Shown one piece after another: positions 25,406 to 34,256 of a stretch of DNA of 46,355 nt. Made by a program: the position numbers and the translations under genes. The DNA is taken from assembly GCA_020721925.1 (NCBI GenBank), contig DYLV01000006.1, positions 1-46,355 of the forward strand. Reading direction: 5' to 3'. Each line of letters starts with the position of its first letter. The stretch's first letter is position 1. Under the pieces are notes generated by a model. It was not told the origin of the DNA. It saw only the letters and a list, made by a program, of their open reading frames with translations, and searched no databases. Source of the stretch: Leptospira biflexa (GTDB lineage Bacteria; Spirochaetota; UBA4802; JAGODF01).

Positions 25406-26061
25406 AACTGCTGGTACTTGCTGATCTACACGGCGATATCGTGTGCGTTGATGAAACTGCCAATCTGATGAGGGAATCGGATGTGGTTATAATTGCAGGC
25501 GATATTACTGCAAAAGGCGGGAGAGATGAAGCAGAGCGCATAATTGATGCAGCGCAGAAACACAATGCCAATATTCTTGCAGTTCATGGGAATATGGATC
25601 GGGACGAGGTGCGGCTTTTTCTGGAAGAGCGTAATTATTCTCTGCATGGTATTGGACGGATGTATAAAGGCGTGGGTTTTTTTGGAGTGGGAGGCTCGAA
25701 TCCCGCGCTCATAAAAACACGAAGCAATTATGAAGAGCATGAGATTACTGCATTTCTCGAAAACGGCTATAAAAAAATTCAAATGGCTAAATCGAAGGTG
25801 GTGGTGAGCCATGTTCCGCCGAAAGGAGTCCGCGATCGGACGCATTTGTGCATACACGCCGGAAGTACGGCGCTTCGTGATTTTTTAGTATCGCATAGCG
25901 ATGTCGATCTATGCCTTTGTGGTCATGTGCACGAAGCGCAGGGTTTTGGTTTTTTAGAAAACACGAAAGTATTAAACGTAGGTTCGGTGAAAGGCGGAAA
26001 GTTCTCACAGGTGGAAATATCGCGCGATATTATTACTGTTGGTGAAAAAAGGTTGGTATAG
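25402..26061 (+). CDS. Calcineurin-like metallophosphoesterase (YfcE/MJ0936-type)
   Basis: The 219-residue protein is a compact metallophosphoesterase with all metal-binding blocks: LADLHGD near the N-terminus, IAGDIT, VHGNMDRDE, a VVSHVPP block and the C-terminal CGHVHEAQ with GSVKGG. Family members hydrolyse phosphomonoesters or phosphodiesters, including cyclic nucleotides, with two divalent metal ions. The start overlaps the regulator stop as ATGA and the HIT gene begins one base after the stop, so the three genes form one unit. No substrate can be read from the sequence. Confidence 0.88.
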   Translation: MKLLVLADLHGDIVCVDETANLMRESDVVIIAGDITAKGGRDEAERIIDAAQKHNANILAVHGNMDRDEVRLFLEERNYSLHGIGRMYKGVGFFGVGGSNPALIKTRSNYEEHEITAFLENGYKKIQMAKSKVVVSHVPPKGVRDRTHLCIHAGSTALRDFLVSHSDVDLCLCGHVHEAQGFGFLENTKVLNVGSVKGGKFSQVEISRDIITVGEKRLV

Positions 26062-26062
26062 C

Positions 26063-26491
26063 ATGAGCAACTGCGTGTTTTGCGATATCGTAGCCGGTAA
26101 GGCCCCAGGAAGAATTGTGTACGAAAACGAGCTTTCGATGGTGGTTTTAGATATACATCCCTATGCCGAGGGGCACTGCCTTGCAATTCCGAAGCGCCAC
26201 GTGCAATGGTGGCACGAACTTACCGCTGAGGAAAACGCAAGCCTTTTTGCGGCCGCGCAGGTGGTGGCAAAAAGGATGATGGATAAATTGAATCCTGAAT
26301 TTGTTTGCATGTATGCCAGGGGCAGGCGTATTCCCCATACCCATATTTTCCTTATACCAACCCAAAGCGGCGATGTGCTCGATAGGTTTTTCAATGCGCT
26401 TGAAAATTTTCAGGAGTCACCGGAACGACTTGCGAAGCTTAAAACGCCTGAATCTCTTGATAACGCACTGCATATTCTGAAGGAAAAATAA
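26063..26491 (+). CDS. HIT-family nucleotide-binding protein with an altered third histidine
   Basis: The 142-residue protein has the Hint/HIT fold: a zinc-type start NCVFCDIVAG, ENELSMVVLDIHPYAEGHCLAIPKRHV, and the C-terminal active site RRIPHTHIFLIP. In the family motif H-x-H-x-H the second His is the nucleophile and is present as His94, but the third position is Phe96. Such proteins usually hydrolyse AMP-linked or dinucleotide substrates. The change may slow or alter catalysis while leaving nucleotide binding. The ATG at 26063 is one base after the phosphoesterase stop. A longer reading frame starting inside the phosphoesterase gene is rejected. Confidence 0.85.
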   Translation: MSNCVFCDIVAGKAPGRIVYENELSMVVLDIHPYAEGHCLAIPKRHVQWWHELTAEENASLFAAAQVVAKRMMDKLNPEFVCMYARGRRIPHTHIFLIPTQSGDVLDRFFNALENFQESPERLAKLKTPESLDNALHILKEK

Positions 26492-26599
26492 ACTCCTTCG
26501 TGCCGGCGCGTTTTTTCGTATTGACTTTTTTCGGGGTTTTAATAGCTTGTGCGCGGATTTTTGACGTATGATTTTCCATGCAGCGCCATGGTATCCGAA

Positions 26600-27301
26600 A
26601 TGAAGAGAAGCATTTTCATAGTATTATTCGTCTTTCTGGCAGGATTCTGCGTATTTCTTCCCGGAGAAAGCAGTGCGGACCTGTTCAATTTCGTTACGGT
26701 GACGGATATCGTGAAGAAAGTGAAAAAACGCTTTGCTGAAATTGATTCCTATCAGGCCGATTTTTCCATGACCTCGTACAAGCTGGGTGCGGTGACCCAT
26801 CAAAGGGGGACTGTTAAATATAAAGCGGCGAATAAACTGCTCATCGATTGCTTCGGCGGCCGTCAATACCGCATTGTTTCCGATGGCAGGAAGATGTGGA
26901 TACATATTCCCTCTATGAACGCGGTTGTGCGGCAGGATCTGAAAGCGGAGTCGGAGGGAATTTTCAACACGGGGACAAAAAGCGGTTTGAAACGCCTTTT
27001 TTCGAAGTATCACTATAAATTCGCATCGAAGACTCAGCCGGAGCTTCAGCCCGACGGCACGAAGAAATACACGCTCTTTTTGAAACAGAAGGAACAGCGC
27101 GGCGGATTTCGGACGATCAAGCTCTGGATAAGTGAAGATTTCCTTATCACCAGGGCGGAAGGTGAAACCGCGATCGGCAAGAAAGTGGAATTGGAACTAA
27201 AGAATATTAGAACCGACGTATCGCTTCCAAACGGGTTGTTTAAGTTCGATATACCCGCTCAGGCGAAGGTCGTGGTGAATCCATTGATGAGTGAGGAGTA
27301 A
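26600..27301 (+). CDS. LolA-like outer-membrane lipoprotein carrier
   Basis: The 233-residue protein has a signal peptide (hydrophobic core about 5-20, cleavage near ESSA-D) and a LolA/LolB-like half-barrel. It contains IVKKVKKRFAEIDSYQADF, the GTVKYKAANKLLID strand pair, VSDGRKMWIHIPSMNAVV, and a C-terminal FKFDIPAQAKVV. LolA escorts lipoproteins across the periplasm; in this lineage the many lipoproteins would need it. The start is chosen at ATG 26600 because the signal peptide follows directly; an upstream GTG at 26549 and ATG at 26588 are alternatives. TTGACT (26521-26526) with a weak -10 (TAGCTT) 17 nt on may be its promoter. It heads a string of envelope genes. Confidence 0.75.
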   Translation: MKRSIFIVLFVFLAGFCVFLPGESSADLFNFVTVTDIVKKVKKRFAEIDSYQADFSMTSYKLGAVTHQRGTVKYKAANKLLIDCFGGRQYRIVSDGRKMWIHIPSMNAVVRQDLKAESEGIFNTGTKSGLKRLFSKYHYKFASKTQPELQPDGTKKYTLFLKQKEQRGGFRTIKLWISEDFLITRAEGETAIGKKVELELKNIRTDVSLPNGLFKFDIPAQAKVVVNPLMSEE

Positions 27302-27307
27302 ACAGAA

Positions 27308-28447
27308 TTGACCACCATAGGTGAAAAACTCATTGCTGCACGTGAAGCAAGAAGGCTTACCCGCAAGGATATTGCCAGGGAAACTAATATTCCGTTGCGG
27401 TATCTGGAAGCGCTTGAGGATGAGGAGTTCGATAAGCTTCCCAGCGAGACTCACGTGATCGGATTTCTTCGTTCCTATGCGGAATTTTTGAAGCTCAATG
27501 CGGAAGAAATAATCCAGCTCTACAAGGGCTATAAAATAGGAGAAAGCGCGACACCGATTGAGGAACTCACCAGACCCACCCGTTCTCCAATTTTTTCAAA
27601 CATCATGTCCTTTTTTGACAGGTATCGCAATTACTTTTATATCGCTGCTGCAGCCCTCGGATTTTTTTTAGTCATCATGTTTGCGAACATGATCTTTTCA
27701 TCGCGAGTGGATGTGGGCGAAAGCGACAACCTCTCCGCGCTGAAGGACCAGCCGGGTGACAAAAAGTTGACGCTCGGGAATTATCACAAGCTGGTGCTGC
27801 AAAACGACGCGGGTAATGCGATTGTTTCCATAAATGAAGGCGTGTTCTTTACGGTGGATCAGCGTGAAGCGATGTTCATTCTCAGAAGCATCAAGAAGGG
27901 CGAATCGGCGGTTATTGAAATTTCTCCCGGCAACACAATGGAAACCATCGCGATGAGTCAGCCGAAAAATGTGGTCATTAAGGGGTGTCCGAGGGAAGTC
28001 GAGTTTACGCTCAAAGCGCTTGCGGAAAACAGCGCAAACATCAAAGTCAAGCTCGGCAAACAGACCGAATCTGCAGAGACGGTTCCCGCGCAGGCCGATG
28101 CCCCTCAAAAGGTGGAACAAACTCAACAGGGTTCTTCCATCATCGCCCGGGACGAGAAGAACCTTTCAATAGTGCTGGAAATGCAGTTTCTCCAGAAATC
28201 CTTTGTCGAAGTGTATTTAGACGGCATGATGAAACGCCGCGGGATGGTGCCCGCGGGAGTGAATGAGCGTTTTGAAGCCAACAGCCATGCGCAGGTGCGC
28301 ATAGGGAACGCCGGGGGCGTGAAAATAAAAATCAACAACGTCGAGCACAACTGGGGAGGTCCGGGTCAGGTTGCAAACAAGGTAATAACATGGAAGAAAG
28401 ATCCCGGCAAACCAAATCTCTGGCACATTGTGGTGAAAGACTGGTAA
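27308..28447 (+). CDS. RodZ-like protein: HTH, membrane segment and C-terminal DUF4115-type domain
   Basis: The 379-residue protein begins with an Xre-like helix-turn-helix (about 3-70; GEKLIAAREARRLTRKDIARE, IPLRYLEALEDEEFDKLPSE), has one transmembrane helix near 109-130, and ends with a periplasmic beta domain (about 285-379, IVLEMQFLQKSFVEVYLDG..RIGNAGGVKIKINN). This is the RodZ arrangement, in which the HTH binds MreB and shapes the cell wall. The start is TTG at 27308, behind GAGGAG, because the HTH begins exactly there. A second periplasmic beta-rich insert (about 150-245) is longer than in E. coli RodZ. The role in cell shape is inferred from the family. Confidence 0.8.
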   Translation: MTTIGEKLIAAREARRLTRKDIARETNIPLRYLEALEDEEFDKLPSETHVIGFLRSYAEFLKLNAEEIIQLYKGYKIGESATPIEELTRPTRSPIFSNIMSFFDRYRNYFYIAAAALGFFLVIMFANMIFSSRVDVGESDNLSALKDQPGDKKLTLGNYHKLVLQNDAGNAIVSINEGVFFTVDQREAMFILRSIKKGESAVIEISPGNTMETIAMSQPKNVVIKGCPREVEFTLKALAENSANIKVKLGKQTESAETVPAQADAPQKVEQTQQGSSIIARDEKNLSIVLEMQFLQKSFVEVYLDGMMKRRGMVPAGVNERFEANSHAQVRIGNAGGVKIKINNVEHNWGGPGQVANKVITWKKDPGKPNLWHIVVKDW

Positions 28448-28450
28448 GCA

Positions 28451-29755
28451 TTGTTTTCTCCTGAAGAACTTTCCTATTACATCGTTTCTCTCGGCTGTGC
28501 AAAAAATCAGGTCGATGCGGAGAAGCTAAACGGATCTTTTCGCGGTGCTGATTTTCCTCTGGCTGAAAGCGCCGAGGAAGCAGACATTATCGTCATCAAT
28601 ACCTGCGGATTTATTGAAGAAGCGAAGAAAGAGTCGATCGATGCGATTCTTGACGCAATTGCCCTTCGCCGTCGAAACGTTACGGGATTTTCTCCGAAGC
28701 TTGTTGTGGCAGGATGCCTGTCGAAGCGATATGCGCGTGAACTCCGCAAGGGAATACCGGAAATCGATTTTTTATACGGTCTCATTGACGAAAAATTGCT
28801 GCCCGAAATGTGCCGCACATTCGGCATTCGCATGCGAAAATCGCATTTCAGACAGGTGCCCCTTGGCGGTATGCCGCCTTTCGCCTATATAAAAATTTCC
28901 GAGGGATGTTCGAACAACTGCAGTTATTGTGCAATTCCGCTGATCAGAGGTGAAGCACGGCATTTTTCGCCTGAGAAGATTTTACGGGATGTGAGCGAGG
29001 CAGAAAGCCGCAATGTAAGAGAGCTTATTCTTGTGGCGCAGGATGTTGCGGCGTACCGACACGGGAGTACGTCGCTGGCGGGATTGGTAAGAAGGATATG
29101 CAAAAAAAGTGCAGTGCCATGGATCAGGCTGATGTATTGTCATCCTGATCATATAGATGAAGAAATGATTGATCTTATTGCATCCGAACGCAGAATATGC
29201 AGATATCTCGATCTTCCGTTTCAGCATGCTTCGCCGAAAATATTGCGCGCAATGGGAAGGAGAGGTTCACCCGAAACATATTTGCGCATGGTAGAGAAAC
29301 TTCGCAACGCGATCGACGGAATTCATATTCGCTCGACGTTCATGGTCGGATTTCCGGGAGAAACCGATGATGATTTCAGCACCCTTATTGATTTCATCAA
29401 AGCGGCACGCCTGGAAAGAGCTGGTGCGTTTATGTTTTCGCCCGAGGAGGGAACCCGCGCTTTTCATTTGAAGAATCCAGTGCCGGGCAGAGTAAAGCGT
29501 ATGCGGTACAAGCGCCTGCTTTCAGTGCAAAAGAAAATATCCGAAGAAATACTGCGCAGTATGATAGGGATGCGGGTTGATGTGCTCGTTGAGGAAAGAC
29601 TGAAGAAAGATCGCTGGATTGGAAGAAGCGAGTTTGACGCACCCGAAGTCGATGGCATTTTTTTCTTGACCGCGAAGCGCGTCGAATTACACAGTATTGT
29701 AAAAGCGGAAGTGACGGGCGCCGCAGAATATGATCTCTATGGCGTTTCAGATTAA
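28451..29755 (+). CDS. rimO: Ribosomal protein S12 methylthiotransferase
   Basis: The 434-residue radical-SAM enzyme adds a methylthio group to the conserved Asp of ribosomal protein S12. The N-terminal MTTase domain has SLGCAKNQVDAE, INTCGF and AGCLSKRY, supplying three cysteines for the auxiliary cluster. The radical SAM motif is CSNNCSYC (Cys153, Cys157, Cys160), and a C-terminal TRAM domain follows residue about 365. AKNQVD and the S12-specific pattern favour RimO over the tRNA enzyme MiaB. The start TTG at 28451 follows the RodZ-like stop by 3 nt. The reading frame is intact. Confidence 0.92.
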   Translation: MFSPEELSYYIVSLGCAKNQVDAEKLNGSFRGADFPLAESAEEADIIVINTCGFIEEAKKESIDAILDAIALRRRNVTGFSPKLVVAGCLSKRYARELRKGIPEIDFLYGLIDEKLLPEMCRTFGIRMRKSHFRQVPLGGMPPFAYIKISEGCSNNCSYCAIPLIRGEARHFSPEKILRDVSEAESRNVRELILVAQDVAAYRHGSTSLAGLVRRICKKSAVPWIRLMYCHPDHIDEEMIDLIASERRICRYLDLPFQHASPKILRAMGRRGSPETYLRMVEKLRNAIDGIHIRSTFMVGFPGETDDDFSTLIDFIKAARLERAGAFMFSPEEGTRAFHLKNPVPGRVKRMRYKRLLSVQKKISEEILRSMIGMRVDVLVEERLKKDRWIGRSEFDAPEVDGIFFLTAKRVELHSIVKAEVTGAAEYDLYGVSD

Positions 29756-29777
29756 TCCTTCCGTTTAGAGGAAATTA

Positions 29778-30455
29778 ATGAAACTAACAAGAGATATACT
29801 GCTGAATGTGCCCAATCTGTTTTCCGCGCTTCGTATTGTTCTCATACCGCTTTTTCTGTATCTGCTTTTTTTGAGGACATCCACGACGATGTTCTGGGCT
29901 CTGGTGGTATTCTGCCTTGCATCGCTCACCGACCTCATCGACGGGTGGAGTGCACGGCATTTGAATCAGGAAACGGAATTGGGCCGTTTTTTAGACCCCC
30001 TGGCGGATAAATTCCTGGTGATATCAGCGTTTATTGCGCTTCTTTTCCTGGATCCCCTCATTCCGTTCTGGATGGTGCTGGTCATTGTTGCGCGCGACAT
30101 TCTGATTACTGTAATGCGATATCTTGCGATCAAAAAGGGCACCGTGCTCAGAACAAGCAGGTTCGGAAAGGTAAAAACCGCCTTTCAGATGATATCGATC
30201 ATCATTATCATCATGGTGTTTATTGTGCAGCGCTCATGGATCGTGGTGAGACACAGTTTCCCTGTTGAAGGGCCTTTGAAATTTCAAATTGTTGGCGATA
30301 TCCTATTATCGGACAATCCATACCGGTATCTTATTGCGGGGCCGTTTCTTCTAATGGCGTTTGTCACACTTCTCACCGCGCTCTCTGGCATCAGATATCT
30401 CTTCACAAACTGGCGGGTGCTGATTCCCCCGTATCGTCCTGGAGGAAAGAGCTAA
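29778..30455 (+). CDS. pgsA: CDP-diacylglycerol-glycerol-3-phosphate 3-phosphatidyltransferase
   Basis: The 225-residue integral membrane enzyme transfers phosphatidyl from CDP-diacylglycerol to glycerol-3-phosphate, making phosphatidylglycerol-phosphate. The CDP-alcohol phosphotransferase motif is complete: Asp55-Gly56-x2-Ala59-Arg60, Gly69, Asp73 and Asp77 (DGWSAR...G...DPLAD). Hydrophobic segments flank it. The next gene, pgpA, removes the phosphate, and its ATG shares one base with the pgsA stop (TAATG). This pair gives the two steps of phosphatidylglycerol synthesis in order. Confidence 0.92.
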   Translation: MKLTRDILLNVPNLFSALRIVLIPLFLYLLFLRTSTTMFWALVVFCLASLTDLIDGWSARHLNQETELGRFLDPLADKFLVISAFIALLFLDPLIPFWMVLVIVARDILITVMRYLAIKKGTVLRTSRFGKVKTAFQMISIIIIIMVFIVQRSWIVVRHSFPVEGPLKFQIVGDILLSDNPYRYLIAGPFLLMAFVTLLTALSGIRYLFTNWRVLIPPYRPGGKS

Positions 30456-30934
30456 TGTGGTGGAAGGAGCTTTTCTTTACCGCACTGTATGTGGGATATT
30501 TTCCGGTGGGGCCGGGCACCGCAGGGACGGTGCTGGCAATGGCGATATATTTTCTTGAATACCGACTCTTTGGCGATTTTGTCTGGATCGCCAATGCTGT
30601 GCTCATAGCGCTGCTGGCATGGCCCGCGGTGAAACTCGGCGATGCGGGAGAAGCGTTTTTTAAAAAAAAGGATCCACCCCAGGTGGTGCTGGATGAAGTG
30701 CTCGGATACTGGATATCGGTGCTCTTCTGGCCGTTTAACTGGAAGATCGCAATTGCCGCTTTTTTTCTTTTCAGGATGTACGATATGATAAAGCCACCGC
30801 CGATCCGCAGATTTGAGGAAAAAGAAGGCGGTTTTGGTATTATGATTGACGATTATCTGGCCGGGGTGTACACGAATTGTACTTTGTTTGTGGCAGTGCT
30901 GATTTTGCGCGGATTTGGCCTGAACCTTGATTAG
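30455..30934 (+). CDS. pgpA: Phosphatidylglycerophosphatase A
   Basis: The 159-residue membrane protein dephosphorylates phosphatidylglycerol-phosphate, completing phosphatidylglycerol synthesis. Family signatures include YFPVGPGTAGTV near the start, VVLDEVLGYW (catalytic acidic residues), MYDMIKPPPIRRFEEKEGGFGIMIDD and two or three hydrophobic helices. It is encoded immediately after pgsA with a one-base overlap, in the same order as the pathway. Length is normal. Confidence 0.92.
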   Translation: MWWKELFFTALYVGYFPVGPGTAGTVLAMAIYFLEYRLFGDFVWIANAVLIALLAWPAVKLGDAGEAFFKKKDPPQVVLDEVLGYWISVLFWPFNWKIAIAAFFLFRMYDMIKPPPIRRFEEKEGGFGIMIDDYLAGVYTNCTLFVAVLILRGFGLNLD

Positions 30935-31082
30935 CTACATCAATGCAGAATCCCGCATACACGGAGCATGTAATGCGAAAAGATCGCAGGGGAAGCCCAA
31001 GGGCGGGCATCGCATCGGTGAGTGATGTAACTGTGAGATACGTAAATAGCAGCGTTTGCCATATCGGAAGTGGGGGGTGATG

Positions 31083-31934
31083 ATGAACTTGAAATTTACT
31101 GCAATTGCCGCCCTGTCTCTTGTTTTTGTACTACCTGTTCCATCCCTCTTTGCGCAGGGAACTCTTCCGCCGGCCATGAAAGCCCAGAAAGCCGATTACT
31201 GCCTTCAATGCCATCAGACGCTTGCCGGGGTATCGGGAATTGCCGTTTCGGAATGGAAAAAAAGCATACATGCGAAGAGTGACGATAATTGTAATATCTG
31301 CCACGGCGGCAATCCCGATCTGAACGATAAAAAAGCGGCGAAAGATGCGCGGTATTTCTTCGCGGGGAAAGGCGGCAAATACAATGCGGTGAGCCTCTGC
31401 GGGAGAGGGGGATGCCATTTTTCTGCTGTGGGACTTTTTACCTCGGGCCCACACTATGATATGTTGTTGAAGAAAGGAAAGCCGGGCTGTGTGGATTGTC
31501 ATGGTGCGCATGAAGTTGTGCGCCCCCGGGTGAAGTTTATCAATCCGCAAATGTGCACTACCTGCCATCCGGAAGGGGAGGTGGAAAAAACTATTGTATC
31601 GCTTGAATCCATAGAAAAAAAACTCGATGACGTGCAGCGCAATGCCGATTATTTAATCTCTAAAAATGCGGAATCTCGCGATATTCTTGCAAAGCTGGCC
31701 GATGCACGAAATCTGTATCGGCAGCTCGTGCATGTGATGTCGATGCGCGAAGTGAGGCATACCAGGCGGGAAATAGAGCTCCAGCTTGATGATCTTCTTG
31801 CAAAGTCCCACTCCCGCGTGTTGATTATCCGGCGGCTCGATATAATCTACGTGGTGACCATCGCCCTGAGTTTTCTTGTAGTGGTGGTCTTTATGATTTT
31901 TACTGTACGAACATTTTCGAGGAGCCGTGACTGA
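31083..31934 (+). CDS. Membrane-anchored five-heme c-type cytochrome
   Basis: The 283-residue protein has a signal peptide (cleavage near LFAQG), then five heme-binding sites: CLQCH (40-44), CNICH (70-74), the wider CGRGGCH (106-112, a CX4CH site), CVDCH (136-140) and CTTCH (158-162). After the hemes comes a long helical, coiled-coil-like stretch (about 170-250) and one C-terminal transmembrane helix, so the heme domain would face the periplasm. Such cytochromes shuttle electrons between quinol oxidation and terminal reductases, in line with menaquinone genes nearby. I do not recognise a specific reductase family. Two ATGs overlap (31080, 31083); the second fits the GGGGGG ribosome site. Confidence 0.85.
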   Translation: MNLKFTAIAALSLVFVLPVPSLFAQGTLPPAMKAQKADYCLQCHQTLAGVSGIAVSEWKKSIHAKSDDNCNICHGGNPDLNDKKAAKDARYFFAGKGGKYNAVSLCGRGGCHFSAVGLFTSGPHYDMLLKKGKPGCVDCHGAHEVVRPRVKFINPQMCTTCHPEGEVEKTIVSLESIEKKLDDVQRNADYLISKNAESRDILAKLADARNLYRQLVHVMSMREVRHTRREIELQLDDLLAKSHSRVLIIRRLDIIYVVTIALSFLVVVVFMIFTVRTFSRSRD

Positions 31935-32042
31935 CGAAAGATAATTCACATAATTGGATTGACGATATGGCGCGCGTGCGAAGTGTGTCCTTCTGTACGG
32001 TGTATATTTTTAAGAGAAAGTGATGAGAAAAGGGGAATGCGG

Positions 32043-32396
32043 ATGATAGAGCTCGATTTTGATAAAATGGGCGGCCTTGTGCCGGCAATTGCACAGGACT
32101 ATCGAACAGGCGAGGTGTTGATGGTCGCTTTTATGAATAAAGAGGCATGGGAACTCACCGTGAAGACCGGCATTGCACACTACTGGAGCCGCTCAAGAAA
32201 CCAGCTATGGAAAAAGGGCGAGACTTCCGGCAATATACAGGAGGTTAAGGAAATACGCATTGATTGCGATAACGATTGCGTGCTGGTGAAAGTGAATCAG
32301 GTGGGAGATGTCGCCTGCCATACGGGGTACCGATCGTGCTTCTATCGCGTCCTTGACGGAGATGCATTGAAAATTGATGGGGTGAAAAAACAATAA
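32043..32396 (+). CDS. hisI: Phosphoribosyl-AMP cyclohydrolase
   Basis: The 117-residue enzyme opens the adenine ring of phosphoribosyl-AMP, the third step of histidine synthesis. It has [37 protein letters not shown], the metal motif DCDNDC, and [11 protein letters not shown], which supplies zinc cysteines. The start ATG 32043 lies 7 nt after AGGGG; ATG 32037 is too close. It is a stand-alone HisI without the HisE pyrophosphohydrolase domain. hisG follows 80 nt downstream, so a small his cluster is present. Confidence 0.93.
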   Translation: MIELDFDKMGGLVPAIAQDYRTGEVLMVAFMNKEAWELTVKTGIAHYWSRSRNQLWKKGETSGNIQEVKEIRIDCDNDCVLVKVNQVGDVACHTGYRSCFYRVLDGDALKIDGVKKQ

Positions 32397-32476
32397 ACAT
32401 TTTCAGATTGTATTTCAGCGCAATACAGGTGTAATTGCAAATCAAGAAAATCTGAGAGGGTTTACCGCAAAGTGCT

Positions 32477-33376
32477 ATGAAAGAAAAAGTATTGAAAATC
32501 GGCATTCCGAAAGGAAGCCTCGAGAATGCGACAATCGAGCTTTTCCAGAAGGCGGGATGGAAGATCACGGTGTCTTCGAGAAATTATTTCCCCTCCATCA
32601 ACGACAGTGAAATCACCTGTGCGCTCGTTCGGGCGCAGGAGATGGCGCACTATGTAGAAAGCGGAGTGCTGGATATGGGGCTCACCGGCCTTGATTGGAT
32701 TCTTGAAAACAATGCCGATGTGGAAATTGTCGCGGATCTTATCTATTCGAAAATCAGTACGCAGAAGGCGCGCTGGGTGCTTGCCGTTCCAGAACAATCC
32801 GAAATTACCACGATTGAGGACTGTGCGGGGAAATCGATATCGACGGAGCTTGTCAATTTTACCCGTCGGTATTTTGAAGCGCGGAATATTCCGGTGACGA
32901 TTGATTTTTCCTGGGGAGCGACAGAGGCAAAAGCGGTGGAAGGGCTTGTCGATGCGATTGTAGAAGTGACCGAAACCGGTTCCACCATCAAGGCGCACGG
33001 GCTTAAAATAATACATACCCTCCTTGAAAGCAATACCAAACTCATTGCGAATAAAAACAGCCTCCAGGATCCGTGGAAAAAAGCAAAAATCCGGAAAATT
33101 GCGCTCATGCTCAGAGGTGCGCTCAATGCTGACAATCTTGTGGGCCTTAAAATGAATGTTCCCGAAGAAAAGCTCAACGAGGTGGTTAAGGAATTACCAT
33201 CGCTCACCTCGCCAACAGTTGCAAAGCTTTTCAATGCGGCATGGTTTTCGGTCGAAACCGTCATACCCTCTTCGGTGGCGCGCGATCTTATTCCGCGGCT
33301 TATCGAGAAAGGCGCCGACGGCATTATCGAATATCCTCTCAATAAAGTGGTCGGGAGAAATGACGTCCTCCTCTGA
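32477..33376 (+). CDS. hisG: ATP phosphoribosyltransferase, long form
   Basis: The 299-residue HisG catalyses the first step of histidine synthesis, joining ATP and PRPP. The catalytic part begins KIGIPKGSLENATIELF and includes ARAQEMAHYVESGVLDMGLTG-type blocks (VRAQEMAHYVESGVLDMGLT), VPEQSEIT and the PRPP loop VDAIVEVTETGSTIKAHGL. After residue about 225 an ACT-like C-terminal domain follows (ALNADNLVGLKMNVPEEKLNEVVKELPSL), so this is the histidine-inhibited long form that works without HisZ. The 3' end overlaps the next gene by 17 nt. Confidence 0.93.
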   Translation: MKEKVLKIGIPKGSLENATIELFQKAGWKITVSSRNYFPSINDSEITCALVRAQEMAHYVESGVLDMGLTGLDWILENNADVEIVADLIYSKISTQKARWVLAVPEQSEITTIEDCAGKSISTELVNFTRRYFEARNIPVTIDFSWGATEAKAVEGLVDAIVEVTETGSTIKAHGLKIIHTLLESNTKLIANKNSLQDPWKKAKIRKIALMLRGALNADNLVGLKMNVPEEKLNEVVKELPSLTSPTVAKLFNAAWFSVETVIPSSVARDLIPRLIEKGADGIIEYPLNKVVGRNDVLL

Positions 33377-34112
33377 TGCGATATCGCCTTTTATCGCCTA
33401 TCGTAAAAAGGCGAAAGAACTGTATAGTGCGATGCGCCCGCTTCTTTTTTATGAAGAAATGAAAAATAAAATCGCCAGTGCGGAGAAGCAGGCAGTTGAA
33501 TCTTCCACTGCAGTATTTGCATGCACCTATATGAGAGGGCGTTCGGGCGCTCTGGGGCATGGGTTTGCTCATGCACAGCGGGTGGCAATCGAATCGGCGG
33601 CGATTGTATATGCGGAATGCAGTGAGCGTGAGCGCGCCGAACATGTGGCGGAAGCAGCGCTGGTCGCCGGGTATCTTCACGATATTCGGCGCGATGAAAA
33701 AGACCATCCGAAAAAGGGGGCAGAGGAGGCGCTTGCGCTTTTGAAAGGAAGGTGCAGTGAGCGCCTGTCGAAAATGGCCGCTTTTGCGATCCGGAATCAT
33801 GAGGCGTTCAAAGAACCTGAACACACGGATGATGCAGATTTCATGCTATGTTCCGATGCGCTGTATGACGCGGATAAATTCCGATGGGGGCCGGATAATT
33901 TTATCTATACGATATGGGATATGGCGGAGAGCATGGGAGTGGGGATATCGATAATTATGAGCCGGTATGAAAAGGGAATGGAAGGAGTTGAGAAAATAAA
34001 ATCAACATTCAGAACCAAAACAGGAAAAACCTATGGGCCCGAATTTATCAACGCGGGACTTGCAATTGGCGAAGCCCTGTATGCGTTTTACCAGAAAAAT
34101 AAAGTCATGTAA
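33360..34112 (+). CDS. HD-domain phosphohydrolase of unknown substrate
   Basis: The 250-residue protein has the full HD metal signature: His in GHGFAHAQRV, the HD pair in AGYLHDIRRD, His in IRNHEAFKEP and Asp in CSDALYDADKFRW. HD proteins hydrolyse nucleotides or other phosphate esters using divalent metals. The reading frame is open to 33156, but I start at ATG 33360, inside the last codons of hisG (17-nt overlap), because the upstream frame is antisense-like hisG sequence. The overlap suggests coupling with hisG, yet the substrate need not concern histidine. No nucleotide-specific motif is recognised. Confidence 0.75.
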   Translation: MTSSSDAISPFIAYRKKAKELYSAMRPLLFYEEMKNKIASAEKQAVESSTAVFACTYMRGRSGALGHGFAHAQRVAIESAAIVYAECSERERAEHVAEAALVAGYLHDIRRDEKDHPKKGAEEALALLKGRCSERLSKMAAFAIRNHEAFKEPEHTDDADFMLCSDALYDADKFRWGPDNFIYTIWDMAESMGVGISIIMSRYEKGMEGVEKIKSTFRTKTGKTYGPEFINAGLAIGEALYAFYQKNKVM

Positions 34113-34124
34113 CAATATCTTTTT

Positions 34125-34155
34125 TTGATGGCAAAAACATTGTGTGATATATAAT
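34125..34155 (+). promoter_or_regulatory. Candidate promoter of the receiver-GAF-HD-GYP gene
   Basis: TTGATG (34125-34130) is followed either after 17 nt by TATATA (34148-34153) or after 19 nt by TATAAT (34150-34155), in an AT-rich tract about 100 nt before the start codon. Confidence 0.35.
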
Positions 34156-34256
34156 ATAATCAGATGTGTATTTTTCCCAGTTTGCTCCTGATATCACAAT
34201 GTCGCCTTTGACAATGCGAGGAAGTGAGGGGCACACAGTAATTGCGGACGGAAATC

